DNA of 64,000 nucleotides from Bacillota bacterium (GCA_023443745.1 JAEZTB010000027.1:124001-188000); one strand, 5' to 3'; shown: positions 16,847-26,375, counted from the stretch's first letter. Numbers and translations: made by a program. Notes: generated by a model not told the origin, from the letters alone.

Positions 16847-17656
16847 TTAACCAATAAATTGTGCCAATTCCTTGTTCAATTTGTCCCGTTCCTCATAAAA
16901 CAATCCGTGGCCGCTGTATTCAAAGGGTATAAGAGTGGAGTTTCGAATACTTTGATTCAGGACCTGAGCAAGGGGGAACAGGCAAATTTTATCGTGGATA
17001 CCGTGCATGATTAAAGTAGGGACCTGTACTTTGCCGAGATCAGAAAATAAGGCTTCGTCTCTGAAGGTCATGGCACAGGCTGCAGTTGACCAGCTGGCTG
17101 CTTGAAGGCATGTCTGGAAGAACCAGTCCTGGAGAGGCATTGTCAGGTATTGAAAGAAAAACATGTCGCAAAGATCTCGCAGCATTTTTGGACGATCGTT
17201 CAAGGACGCTTGAATGAGCTTGGTGACATCTTCTTTTGGTACACCGTAAGGATAATCCGGCCGTTGTGTTACGCTTGGAGCAGCAGCCCCTAAGAGAGCA
17301 AGCTTTGAAACTCCATAACCGTTATGCCGCGCCATGTATCGAATTGAAATGGCGCCGCCCATGGAGTGGCCGCAAAGTATAAAATCTCTGAGTTGTAGAG
17401 TATCAACTACTATTCGAACATCATCTGCCAGCCGATCGTAGTTGTAGGCCCCCCAGGGCTTGCTGGAATTGCCGAAGCCCCGCATATCCATGCCAATGCA
17501 TCGGTAGCCCATTTTGGGAAGCTGGTTAAACTGATATTCATAAGCCCTGTGACTTAAGGGCCATCCGTGTAGAAAAAGAATGGTCTTTCTTCCTGAAGGG
17601 TTCACGTCCTGAATAAAAATATCTACATCCGGCTCTACTTTTATTAAGTATTCCAT
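16847..17656 (-). CDS. Alpha/beta hydrolase
   Basis: A 269-residue alpha/beta hydrolase. The catalytic triad is readable: Ser98 in GHSMGG, Asp222 in HGIHDK and His250 in SGHGLF; the oxyanion motif is HGWPLS at 30-35. Sequence type resembles the non-haem 'chloroperoxidase'/esterase branch, so an ester-like substrate is likely but unknown. The ATG follows AGGTG at five bases. It is transcribed alone. Confidence 0.85.
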   Translation of the reverse strand: MEYLIKVEPDVDIFIQDVNPSGRKTILFLHGWPLSHRAYEYQFNQLPKMGYRCIGMDMRGFGNSSKPWGAYNYDRLADDVRIVVDTLQLRDFILCGHSMGGAISIRYMARHNGYGVSKLALLGAAAPSVTQRPDYPYGVPKEDVTKLIQASLNDRPKMLRDLCDMFFFQYLTMPLQDWFFQTCLQAASWSTAACAMTFRDEALFSDLGKVQVPTLIMHGIHDKICLFPLAQVLNQSIRNSTLIPFEYSGHGLFYEERDKLNKELAQFIG

Positions 17657-17841
17657 TTTGACACCTATAAAATGATGCTTCTATACTATATTATTCCTTT
17701 GGACAAGAGTGGTGCAAGGCGTTATCTTTATGGTGCATGATTTATGAATTTCTCTGCGGATTAATATTAGTCCTGCATATGGGATGATAGCGTTGGGCAG
17801 GATGTTAAGAGAAAATAACTATCAAAGTATGGGGTGTTATT

Positions 17842-18009
17842 ATGGCAGAAAACAGATCCAAGGAAAAATTTATGGCTAAGCCTATCGAGCAGCATGATAC
17901 CGCTGCCTGGGCCAATATTGAAAAAACCAAGCGCATTTCCAAAGTGACTATGCCCAGTGAGCTTCAGGTGGATAACGCAAAGGAGCATGTGGATTCAAAC
18001 GAGAAATAG
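17842..18009 (+). CDS. Small DUF3787-type spore-associated protein
   Basis: A 55-residue, charged, cysteine-free protein. The core 'EKFMAKPIEQHDTAAWANIE' and the ending AKEHVDSNEK match my recollection of the clostridial DUF3787 family, whose C. difficile member is described as a spore surface protein. GGGGTG lies a few bases before the ATG and a hairpin terminator follows at once, so it is a stand-alone gene. This supports a spore-forming host. Confidence 0.7.
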   Translation: MAENRSKEKFMAKPIEQHDTAAWANIEKTKRISKVTMPSELQVDNAKEHVDSNEK

Positions 18010-18028
18010 TTGCAAATACTGCGCATGA

Positions 18029-18064
18029 GGAGCGGCACTGACCTGTTAGTAACCGCTCCCTTTC
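18029..18064 (+). terminator. Intrinsic terminator after the spore protein gene
   Basis: Seven-bp perfect GC-rich stem GGAGCGG/CCGCTCC (18029-18035 and 18053-18059), followed by CTTTCT. Confidence 0.65.
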
Positions 18065-18141
18065 TACATACGGGTCGAGACCTTAATGCTATTTGAACGC
18101 ACCTCTATTCAGAAATGAGTAAAATTTTTTTATATTATGAC

Positions 18142-18190
18142 TTGACTGCCACCTTAGGGGATGCCTTAAGCTTAATTTAGGAGGTGGCAG
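18142..18190 (+). promoter_or_regulatory. MerR-type promoter with 19-bp spacer and inverted repeat
   Basis: TTGACT (18142-18147) and TAAGCT (18167-18172) are 19 bases apart, the stretched spacing that MerR-family activators correct by DNA untwisting. In addition CTGCCACCT (18146-18154) and AGGTGGCAG (18182-18190) are exact inverse repeats; the right arm covers the ribosome binding site of the MerR gene, so the transcript could also hide its own start. Confidence 0.65.
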
Positions 18191-18192
18191 TT

Positions 18193-19065
18193 ATGCAAAT
18201 TAATGAAATATGCACTCAAACAGGGTTGACAAAGAAAGCAATTGAATATTACCAGAGTAAGGGGTTAGTAACTCCAATAACAAAGGGAAATGGGTATCGG
18301 GAATTTACAGATAATGATCTCGAGCACTTACAAACAATAGCTCTATTAAGAAAGCTTGATCTATCTATCGATGAGATTAAGATAGTGTTTGAAAGTAAGG
18401 ACAGGAAATCTGCTTTGATGAATATTAAACAATCAAAGCAAATACAAGTAAAAACTAAGTTGGCAAAAATAGATTTATTTGAGCAATTCATTAATGGTAA
18501 AAATATCACCGAGCTTCAGGATAAAATGAATTTATTGGATCAACAAGCTACGATTAAAGAGAAACTGCTCCTTGCTTTCCCTGGATATCATGGCCGATAT
18601 ACCAGCTTACATTTTGGTCAATTTCTTAATGAGCCCATTAAAACAGATGAGCAGAAAAAAATGTATGCCATCATTGTTGATTTCTTAGACAACATGGAAT
18701 CCATTGAGATTCCTGAAGAACTTCAAGGTCTACTAGACGATGCGGATGGTTATATGGACGATGAGGTCATTGAAAAATTAAATTCAAATATGCTTGGCGC
18801 TTTTGAAGACTTTGAGAGTTATTGGGAGAAAAACAAGGAGAGCATAACTCAATACGCGGAGTTCAAGAAATCCAATGAGTATCAAAATTCTGTTATGGCT
18901 CAACTTATGAATCTATTTCGTAAGTTTGGTGAGACAAGCGGGTATTATGATGTATTCATTCCGGCCATGCGAAAGTTAAGTCCGGCATACGATGATTATT
19001 ATAAAAAAATGCTTGAAGCTAATGAAAAATTGGTGCAGAAAATTCCAGACATAGAAAAGAAGTGA
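18193..19065 (+). CDS. MerR-family transcriptional activator
   Basis: A 290-residue regulator: N-terminal MerR winged helix (about residues 1-70, 'AIEYYQSKGLVTPITKGNGY'), dimer coiled coil (about 75-115) and a large helical C-terminal region of unknown ligand, without the cysteines of metal sensors. It resembles drug-sensing MerR proteins. AGGAGG eight bases upstream fixes the ATG at 18193 rather than the in-frame GTG at 18184. It probably controls itself and the two aminoglycoside-modifying-type genes that follow on the same strand. Confidence 0.82.
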   Translation: MQINEICTQTGLTKKAIEYYQSKGLVTPITKGNGYREFTDNDLEHLQTIALLRKLDLSIDEIKIVFESKDRKSALMNIKQSKQIQVKTKLAKIDLFEQFINGKNITELQDKMNLLDQQATIKEKLLLAFPGYHGRYTSLHFGQFLNEPIKTDEQKKMYAIIVDFLDNMESIEIPEELQGLLDDADGYMDDEVIEKLNSNMLGAFEDFESYWEKNKESITQYAEFKKSNEYQNSVMAQLMNLFRKFGETSGYYDVFIPAMRKLSPAYDDYYKKMLEANEKLVQKIPDIEKK

Positions 19066-19150
19066 GTAGGTCTCCTACAGAATATGTTTAACGAGTTTTA
19101 TATATATGTTACGATATAGAAAGAAACGTCAATACATCAAGGAGAATCCT

Positions 19151-19927
19151 ATGCATACAAAGTATTCTATCATGGAGCAAATTGACAGGCTTGGTATAAA
19201 GAAAACCGATACCCTGCTGATTCATTCCTCAATGAAAGCTATAGGTCAAGTGGAAAATGGCGGAGATACTGTAATTGATGCGTTTATTGAGTATTTAAGC
19301 CAGGGCCTTCTGATATTCCCGACACACACTTGGAAGCAAATAAATGAAGAATACTCCGTTTTCAACCCCTTGACAGAGCCATCCTGCGTAGGTCTTCTCA
19401 CAAACTTATTTTTTAAGCGTCCCAATGTTTACCGCTCCTTGCATCCGACACATTCTGTCGCCGCAATAGGCCGAGATGCGCTCAATTATGTATCGGGTGA
19501 GGAAAACTGGGATACTCCCTGCCCACGGTATGGGTGCTGGGGAAAGCTTTATGACAGAAACGCCAAGATCCTGTTTTTGGGCTGTAGTCTGAAAAGAAAC
19601 ACGATCCTGCACGGTGTGGAAGAGTGGAACAATATCCCAAACAGAATGAAAGATGAACATCAAATGCTTAAAATAATCACTCCCGATAGGATTATCGAAA
19701 GGCCCATGCGTCGCCACTACAATGCTGCGGGAGATATCTCAGAAAACTATGGGAAAATAAAAGATGCTTTACTCTATACCGGATTAGCCCATGAAGGAAA
19801 GATAGGGGACGCAGATAGCGTATTGTGTGATGCTAAAGGTATGGTGGATCTGGTGACCTCATTTCTGCACCATAATCCTGATTTGTTTCAAGATAATAGC
19901 CCTGTACCAAAGGAATGGTATTCCTGA
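19151..19927 (+). CDS. AAC(3)-family aminoglycoside N-acetyltransferase-like protein
   Basis: A 258-residue member of the antibiotic NAT/AAC(3) family, which transfers acetyl from acetyl-CoA to the 3-amino group of aminoglycosides. Family blocks are the opening 'DTLLIHSSMKAIG', FPTHTW, 'RSLHPTHSVAAIG' with the conserved His, and ILFLGC. The ATG at 19151 follows AAGGAG by six bases; an upstream in-frame extension to 19106 lacks a site. Some family members act on other amines (for example YokD-like proteins), so resistance is likely but unproven. Confidence 0.82.
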   Translation: MHTKYSIMEQIDRLGIKKTDTLLIHSSMKAIGQVENGGDTVIDAFIEYLSQGLLIFPTHTWKQINEEYSVFNPLTEPSCVGLLTNLFFKRPNVYRSLHPTHSVAAIGRDALNYVSGEENWDTPCPRYGCWGKLYDRNAKILFLGCSLKRNTILHGVEEWNNIPNRMKDEHQMLKIITPDRIIERPMRRHYNAAGDISENYGKIKDALLYTGLAHEGKIGDADSVLCDAKGMVDLVTSFLHHNPDLFQDNSPVPKEWYS

Positions 19928-19943
19928 GAAAAGAGGTGATATC

Positions 19944-20813
19944 TTGAGAACCGAACAGGAGATGCTTGACTTAATTCTAAAGGTAGCCGGAGAGGATGAC
20001 CGGGTGAGGGCTGTTTACATGAATGGCTCCCGGGCCAACCCCAAGGTTCAAAAGGATAGATTTCAGGATTTCGACATTGTATATGTTGTCACAGAAACCG
20101 AGTCTTTTTTGGAAGATAAGAATTGGATCAACTTATTTGGAAAGATCGCCATTGTCCAGGAGCCTGATAGTAACGATTTTGGCTGGGGCATAAATGCTGA
20201 TTTCAACTGCTCCTATGCCTGGCTCATGCTTTTTGAGGATGGGAACCGCATTGATTTGACCATTCAGACACATGAGGTCATGCACGAAAAATTTACAAGG
20301 GACAGCCTGACAATTCCCCTTCTGGATAAGGACAGCTGCCTGCCTGTTATACCGGTCTCCAATGACAGTGATTATTATGTGAAAAGACCGACGGAAGCCC
20401 AATATAAAGGCTGCTGCAATGAGTTCTGGTGGTGTCTCAACAACGTGGCAAAGGGTATTGCACGGGATCAGCTCCCCTATGTGATGTGGATGTACAATGT
20501 TGTGGTTCACGACATGCTTGATAAAATGCTGGATTGGTATATTGGGATAAATACAGACTTTTCCGTGTCGGTGGGGATGCAAGGTAAGTACTATAAAAAG
20601 TACCTGCCCAAGGATTTATACGAAATGTACGCAAAAACTTACTCCGACAGCAATTACGGTAACCTGTGGGAAGCCCTATTCACCGCATGCCGGGTGTTTG
20701 AGACCATAGCTAGGTCGGTAGCAAGCTATTTTGGATTTATCTACAATCTAAGCGAAGAGACCAATATGCTGGAATACTTAGGAAACGTGAAAGCTTCAAT
20801 CGGTGAGGAATAG
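19944..20813 (+). CDS. ANT(6)-type aminoglycoside nucleotidyltransferase-like protein
   Basis: A 289-residue protein that aligns by eye with streptomycin 6-adenylyltransferases (AadE/AadK type): N-terminus RTEQEMLDLIL, nucleotidyltransferase site GSRANPK with 'RFQDFDIVYVV' carrying the metal-binding Asp pair, and DLTI later in the domain. The start is a TTG with AGAGGTGAT correctly spaced; the family N-terminus begins exactly there. It is 16 bases after the AAC(3)-like gene, so both are co-transcribed. Expected effect is adenylylation of streptomycin, to be treated as prediction. Confidence 0.85.
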   Translation: MRTEQEMLDLILKVAGEDDRVRAVYMNGSRANPKVQKDRFQDFDIVYVVTETESFLEDKNWINLFGKIAIVQEPDSNDFGWGINADFNCSYAWLMLFEDGNRIDLTIQTHEVMHEKFTRDSLTIPLLDKDSCLPVIPVSNDSDYYVKRPTEAQYKGCCNEFWWCLNNVAKGIARDQLPYVMWMYNVVVHDMLDKMLDWYIGINTDFSVSVGMQGKYYKKYLPKDLYEMYAKTYSDSNYGNLWEALFTACRVFETIARSVASYFGFIYNLSEETNMLEYLGNVKASIGEE

Positions 20814-20857
20814 AATTGTGCATCATATTCCAAATACACATAAGTCATAAACTGGGC

Positions 20858-20913
20858 AACAAGGGGACGGAGTTGAAGTACACAAATGTACGGCAACTTT
20901 ATGTCCCCTTGTT
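20858..20913. repeat. Long imperfect palindrome (REP-like) between convergent genes
   Basis: Outer arms AACAAGGGGAC and GTCCCCTTGTT pair perfectly over 11 bp; inner arms GTAC-ACAAAT-GTAC and AGTTG/CAACT pair as well. The CAAGGGGACGG core resembles repeats mobilised by RAYT/IS200-like transposases in Clostridia. It may double as a terminator for the convergent ANT(6)-like and pyruvate oxidoreductase genes. Confidence 0.55.
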
Positions 20914-20925
20914 ACACCGCAATCC

Positions 20926-23900
20926 TCATGATTCCGCCATGTGCTTATAGGTCTCATAGCGTTCTTTGGCATGCTTTTCGGAGACATCGAACATTTCATC
21001 GGCAATGTCCGGGAATACCGTTTTCAGAGATGAATATCGGACCTCTCCGGTAATAAACTCCTTATACGGCTTTGTAGGCTCCTTGGATTCAAGGATAAAG
21101 GGATTCTTGCCCTGCTCCTTGAGCATAGGATTGTACCTATATAGTTGCCAATACCCTGCCTCCACCGCGCGCTTTTCCTGAAGCATGCTGGTGCCCATTC
21201 CTGTTCTGATGCCGTGACTGATACAGGGTGAATAACCAATAATGAGGGAGGGGCCGTTATACCGTTCGGCCTCGGTAATGGCCTTGACGGTCTGATTCAT
21301 ATTGGCTCCCATGGCTATTTGGGTCACATATACATAGCCATAGCTTATGGCCATCAATCCCAAATCCTTTTTCCGCACTTTTTTACCGGCCGCGGCAAAT
21401 TTGGCAACGGCAGCGGTGGGAGTGGATTTGGAGGCCTGACCGCCTGTATTGGAGTAAATCTCGGTATCCATAACGAAAATATTGACATCATCGCCGGTGG
21501 AAAGAACATGATCCAGGCCGCCATAACCGATATCATAGGCCCAGCCGTCTCCGCCGATAATCCAGAAGGAACGCTTGGTAAGATAGTCTTTTTTCTCCAT
21601 TATCTCTTTGAGCAGAGGATTACCGGAGAAATCCACACCTTTCATTGCTTCCAGAATAACTTTAGTGGCTTTCTTGGAGCCCTCTCCGTCATCCTTGCTT
21701 TCAAGCCATAGAGAGAAAGCTTCTTTGACTTTCGGCTCAAGTTCGGTTTCCACAGCCTGCTGAATGAGAAGCGAGAGCTTTTCCCTGATTTGTTTGGCAC
21801 CCAGGAACATGCCGTAGCCATATTCAGCATTGTCCTCAAAAAGGGAATTGGCCCATGCGGGTCCCTTGCCGTCGGCATTAGTACTATAGGCCATAGAAGG
21901 CGCACTGGCTCCCCATATGGAGGAACAGCCCGTGGCATTGGCAATCACCATCCTGTCACCGTAAAGCTGAGTCAGGAGCCTAATATAAGGGGTTTCTCCG
22001 CAGCCCGGGCAAGCACCGTTGAACTCCAAAAGAGGTCTTTTAAGTTGGCTTCCTTTGATGGTTGTGGCATCCATGAGATCATCCTTGCTGGTGACTGTCA
22101 TGGCAAATTCCCAATTTTCGCACTCCATCTCAATCTCTTGATCTGCCGGTTTCATAATTAGGGCCTTGCCTTTGGCGGGGCAGACGTCGGCACAGTTGCC
22201 GCAACCGGTACAATCCAGGGGAGCTACTTGTATACGCCAGTGTAGGTCACTTAATTCCTTACCGACAGGCTTTTTGGTTTTGAAGGTGGGAGGGGATTTT
22301 CGGGCTTCTTCATTATTCAACAGGAAGGGACGTATGGTGGCATGAGGGCAGACATAGGAGCATTGTCCGCACTGAATGCACTTGTCTATCTGCCATTCGG
22401 GCAAGAGAACAGCAATACCTCGCTTTTCATAAGCGGTGGTGCCCAACGGGAAAGAACCATCTTCCATGCCGACAAAGGCGCTTACAGGGAGATCATCGCC
22501 TTCATTACGTGCCATGGGCCTTTGAATTTTCTTAATGAACTCAGGTACTTCCTTAGTGGGGTGTTCTTGCTCTTGAGCATTTTTCCAGGACTCGGGAACC
22601 TGAACCTCCACAAGGGCCTCAAGGCCTCTATCAACAGCAGCCTTGTTCATTTCTACAATTTTCGGACCCTTTTTGCCATACATTTTTTCAATGGAGTTTT
22701 TCAAGTGTTGAACAGCATCGTCAACAGGAATAATGTTAGCCAGCTTAAAGAAAGCGGCTTGCATGACCATGTTGATGCGGTTGCCCAGTCCAATCTCAGA
22801 GGCAATGTTTACCGCGTCTATGATATAAAACTTGATTTTATTATTGGCGATAGTGCGCTTAATGGAGGCGGGGAGGTGCTCCTCCAGCTCGTTTTCCAGC
22901 CAGGGGCAATTAAGCACGAAGGTTCCCCCGGGCTTTAAGCCCTTCATAACATCAAAATTATAGATAAAGGACTTATTATGGCAAGCGATATAATCGGCAT
23001 GGTAGACCAGATAAGGAGATCTTAAGGGCTTGGGGCCGAATCTCAAATGTGAAATGGTCGAGCCTCCTGATTTTTTACTGTCATAGAAGAAATAGCCCTG
23101 GACATATAAATCTGTGTTATCACCGATAATCTTGATGGCCGATTTGTTGGCGCCCACCGTACCGTCCGAGCCCAGACCCCAGAACTTACAACTGATAGTC
23201 CCTTTAGGTGTAGTTTCAACGACTTCTTTCTCTGGAAGGGAAAGAAAAGTGACGTCATCCACAATGCCTATGGTAAACCTTTCCTTGGGCTGACTCTCCT
23301 TGAGATTATTAAAGGCAGCGATGATCTGGGAGGGTGTTGTATCCTTGGAGCCCAGCCCATATCTTCCGCCTATGATGAGGGGTTGTTCTTTTTGCTTTTG
23401 GTAGAGCTTTGCAATGTCCAGATACAGGGGCTCACCTAAAGAGCCGGGCTCTTTTGTCCTGTCCAGTACGGCAATCCTTTTCACAGTTTTTGGCATGACT
23501 TCAAAAAAGTATTTCTCAGAAAAGGGACGATAAAGATGCACGCGTATAGCGCCTACCTTCTCACCCTTTTGCGATAGATAATCAATGACCTCGTCAATGG
23601 TGTCGCACACCGAACCCATGGCTACAATCACATATTCAGCATCACTTGCACCGTAGTAATCAAAGGGATGATATTCCCGACCGGTCAGCTTTTTGATTTC
23701 CTGCATATAATCAGCCACAATATCGGGAACATTTTCAAAGAACTTATTCTGAACCTCGCGACCCTGGAAATAGATATCCGGGTTTTGAGATGTTCCTCTG
23801 ATTACAGGATGTTCGGGGCTCAAAGACCTATCCCTGAACTCTTTAATGGCGTGATGATCCACTATTTTTGATAAATCCTCATAATCGATGACGCTGATTT

Positions 23901-24441
23901 TCTGAACCTCGTGAGAGGTTCTAAACCCGTCAAAGAAGTGGATAAAGGGCAGGCGTGCCCGGATTGAGGATAAATGGGCAACACATCCTAAATCCATAGC
24001 CTCCTGAACATTGGATGAAGCCAGCAGAACCGCTCCGGTTTGGCGGCAGGCCATCACATCCTGGTGATCGCCAAAAATAGAAAGGGCATGGGTTGCAATG
24101 GCTCTGGCCGAAACATGCAGGACGCCGGGAAGCAGCTCTCCTGCCATCTTGTAAAGGTTCGGAATCATTAGAAGAAGGCCTTGTGAAGCCGTATAGGTGG
24201 TGGTCAGCGCTCCTGCGGCAAGAGAGCCGTGCATGGCTCCTGCGGCACCTGCTTCGGATTGCATTTCGACAACCTTGACCTCCTGCCCGAATATATTTTT
24301 CTTTCCGTGGGCCGACCATTCATCCACTCCTTCGGCCATGGGTGAGGACGGGGTTATAGGGTAAATGGTCGCAACCTCGGTAAAAGCATAGGAGGCGAGG
24401 GCGGCGGCTTGGTTTCCATCCATTGTTTCAACTTTCGGCAT
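20926..24441 (-). CDS. nifJ: Pyruvate:ferredoxin (flavodoxin) oxidoreductase, single-chain
   Basis: An 1171-residue homodimeric-type enzyme that converts pyruvate and CoA to acetyl-CoA, CO2 and reduced ferredoxin, the central step of clostridial fermentation. Domains in order: pyrimidine-binding domain starting VETMDGNQAAA with 'TIYPITPSSPMAE', CoA/transketolase C-like domain, gamma domain, a 2[4Fe-4S] ferredoxin domain ('CIQCGQCSYVCPHATIRP' near residue 688 and CTGCGNCADVCP near 742), the proximal cluster motif CPGCGETPY near 811, and the TPP-binding motif GGDGWAYDIGYGG near 962. AAAGGAG lies eight bases before the ATG. It is monocistronic and full length. Confidence 0.97.
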   Translation of the reverse strand: MPKVETMDGNQAAALASYAFTEVATIYPITPSSPMAEGVDEWSAHGKKNIFGQEVKVVEMQSEAGAAGAMHGSLAAGALTTTYTASQGLLLMIPNLYKMAGELLPGVLHVSARAIATHALSIFGDHQDVMACRQTGAVLLASSNVQEAMDLGCVAHLSSIRARLPFIHFFDGFRTSHEVQKISVIDYEDLSKIVDHHAIKEFRDRSLSPEHPVIRGTSQNPDIYFQGREVQNKFFENVPDIVADYMQEIKKLTGREYHPFDYYGASDAEYVIVAMGSVCDTIDEVIDYLSQKGEKVGAIRVHLYRPFSEKYFFEVMPKTVKRIAVLDRTKEPGSLGEPLYLDIAKLYQKQKEQPLIIGGRYGLGSKDTTPSQIIAAFNNLKESQPKERFTIGIVDDVTFLSLPEKEVVETTPKGTISCKFWGLGSDGTVGANKSAIKIIGDNTDLYVQGYFFYDSKKSGGSTISHLRFGPKPLRSPYLVYHADYIACHNKSFIYNFDVMKGLKPGGTFVLNCPWLENELEEHLPASIKRTIANNKIKFYIIDAVNIASEIGLGNRINMVMQAAFFKLANIIPVDDAVQHLKNSIEKMYGKKGPKIVEMNKAAVDRGLEALVEVQVPESWKNAQEQEHPTKEVPEFIKKIQRPMARNEGDDLPVSAFVGMEDGSFPLGTTAYEKRGIAVLLPEWQIDKCIQCGQCSYVCPHATIRPFLLNNEEARKSPPTFKTKKPVGKELSDLHWRIQVAPLDCTGCGNCADVCPAKGKALIMKPADQEIEMECENWEFAMTVTSKDDLMDATTIKGSQLKRPLLEFNGACPGCGETPYIRLLTQLYGDRMVIANATGCSSIWGASAPSMAYSTNADGKGPAWANSLFEDNAEYGYGMFLGAKQIREKLSLLIQQAVETELEPKVKEAFSLWLESKDDGEGSKKATKVILEAMKGVDFSGNPLLKEIMEKKDYLTKRSFWIIGGDGWAYDIGYGGLDHVLSTGDDVNIFVMDTEIYSNTGGQASKSTPTAAVAKFAAAGKKVRKKDLGLMAISYGYVYVTQIAMGANMNQTVKAITEAERYNGPSLIIGYSPCISHGIRTGMGTSMLQEKRAVEAGYWQLYRYNPMLKEQGKNPFILESKEPTKPYKEFITGEVRYSSLKTVFPDIADEMFDVSEKHAKERYETYKHMAES

Positions 24442-24626
24442 GGTTCATTTCTCCTTTAATTCATCATTCTATGCAGAAATTAAAATACTCATTTAAGCCC
24501 TAGTATTCCGAATTCAAGATTTTTCATAACAAAAGTCTTGGTCAATACGCAGAAGGTAATGCTATAAGAATTGAAAAATCGTCTGCTGTGGGGTAAAATT
24601 AGGTGATTATCTTTAAATGAGGTTTA

Positions 24627-26375
24627 ATGAGGTTTATATTAAAAATGAAGAAACTGAAGGATTTTATCAAGTATTATGGGCCCTATAAGAGCATGTTTTT
24701 TATGGACATGTTCTGTGCTTTAATTTTATCGGGTATTGATCTGTTATTCCCGTCATTGGTTAAATATCTGATGGATGAGGTCTACAACAAGCGTCCCGGC
24801 AATATCCTGGACATTGTTCTTTTATCGGGAGCCGGACTTTTGGTGCTCTATATTATTCGGTATTTTTGCCAGTATTATATAACTTCCTGGGGACATATCA
24901 TGGGAGCGCGTATGGAAGCCGACATGCGCAAGGATCTTTTTGTACATCTTCAGAAGCTGCCCTTCTCCTACTATGACAATGCCAATACAGGTAAGCTTAT
25001 GTCCCGTATGACCAACGACCTGTTTGATATTTCAGAGTTGGCCCACCACGGACCGGAAGATATATTCATTTCCATCATCAAGATTATTGGCTCGGTTATT
25101 ATCATGATGACTATGGATGTGAAGCTCACTTTAATCCTCCTGGCCTTGATGTTGTTCATCGTCGTCTTTACTGGTTTTTACAACCTTAAAATGCGTACGG
25201 TTTTTGCACAAAACCGTGAAAAAATTGCTATTGTCAATGCCCAGACTCAGGATAGTCTTTCAGGTATTCGTGTGGTGAAATCATTTTCTAATGAGGGGAT
25301 TGAGACCAGCAAATTTGAAGCGGGTAACAAGCAGTTTTTAAAAACAAAAGAGAACAGCTATACCATTATGGGTCAATTCTTCTCAGGCAACCAATTTCTT
25401 CAAGGTGTCTTGTACTTAGCCGTGCTTGTTATTGGTGGTATATTCTTAAGCCAGGACAGTATCACCACCTCGGACATGGTGGCCTATATTCTTTTTATCA
25501 ATGTCTTTTTAAACCCCATTGACCGTTTGGTTAATTTTACGGAAGCCTTTCAGCGGGGTATGTCAGGCTTTGACAGGTTCCTGGAAATTATCCGTACCAA
25601 GCCCGACATAGAAGACAGCAAGGATGCAGTGGAGCTTATCGATGTTGAGGGTGAGATAAAGTTTGATAAGGTGTCCTTCAGTTATAATGATAAAACCGAG
25701 GTCCTCAAGGACATCAATTTGACCATTCCCAAAGGGCAGACTGTAGCTCTTGTGGGACCGTCAGGAGGCGGGAAAACGACCTTCTGCAGTCTTATCCCCC
25801 GATTTTATGAAGTCAATGAAGGAGCCATAACCATTGACGGCAAGGATATAAGAGGCCTTACTCTGGAGTCACTGCGCCGAAGTATCGGCATGGTTCAACA
25901 GGATGTCTACATGTTTTCAGGCACCATAGGCGAGAATATCCTCTACGGCAAGCCTGGAGCCAGCCATGAGGATGTGGTCAGGGCTGCCAAACTGGCCAAT
26001 GCCCATGACTTTATCATGGAGCTTGAAAAGGGTTACGATACCTATGTGGGTGAAAGAGGTGTCAAGCTCTCGGGCGGTCAGAAGCAAAGAGTCTCCATTG
26101 CCAGAGCCTTCCTGAAGAATCCACCTATTTTGATTTTGGACGAAGCCACATCAAGCTTGGATAACGAGAGCGAAAGGCTGGTTCAGGACTCCTTAAAAAT
26201 ACTGGCCCAAGGCCGGACCACCCTTATTATTGCCCACAGGCTTTCCACCATCAAAAACGCCGATAACATCGTTGTATTGTCAACCAATGGCATTGAAGAG
26301 CAAGGGTCACATGATGAACTCATAGAAAAAGGTGGCGTTTATGCATCCCTTCACCGTGAAGGTGTACAAATATAA
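24627..26375 (+). CDS. ABC transporter, fused permease-ATPase (MsbA/LmrA type)
   Basis: A 582-residue half-transporter: six membrane segments in the first 320 residues and an ATPase domain with Walker A GPSGGGKTT (about residue 377), Q-loop, signature LSGGQKQR (about 481), Walker B ILILDEATSSLD (about 503) and switch His in IAHRLST. Such exporters move lipids, peptides or drugs as homodimers. The ATG at 24627 has TGAGG upstream; a second ATG at 24645 is possible. Its 3' end overlaps the convergent YjbR gene by 25 bases. Confidence 0.93.
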   Translation: MRFILKMKKLKDFIKYYGPYKSMFFMDMFCALILSGIDLLFPSLVKYLMDEVYNKRPGNILDIVLLSGAGLLVLYIIRYFCQYYITSWGHIMGARMEADMRKDLFVHLQKLPFSYYDNANTGKLMSRMTNDLFDISELAHHGPEDIFISIIKIIGSVIIMMTMDVKLTLILLALMLFIVVFTGFYNLKMRTVFAQNREKIAIVNAQTQDSLSGIRVVKSFSNEGIETSKFEAGNKQFLKTKENSYTIMGQFFSGNQFLQGVLYLAVLVIGGIFLSQDSITTSDMVAYILFINVFLNPIDRLVNFTEAFQRGMSGFDRFLEIIRTKPDIEDSKDAVELIDVEGEIKFDKVSFSYNDKTEVLKDINLTIPKGQTVALVGPSGGGKTTFCSLIPRFYEVNEGAITIDGKDIRGLTLESLRRSIGMVQQDVYMFSGTIGENILYGKPGASHEDVVRAAKLANAHDFIMELEKGYDTYVGERGVKLSGGQKQRVSIARAFLKNPPILILDEATSSLDNESERLVQDSLKILAQGRTTLIIAHRLSTIKNADNIVVLSTNGIEEQGSHDELIEKGGVYASLHREGVQI

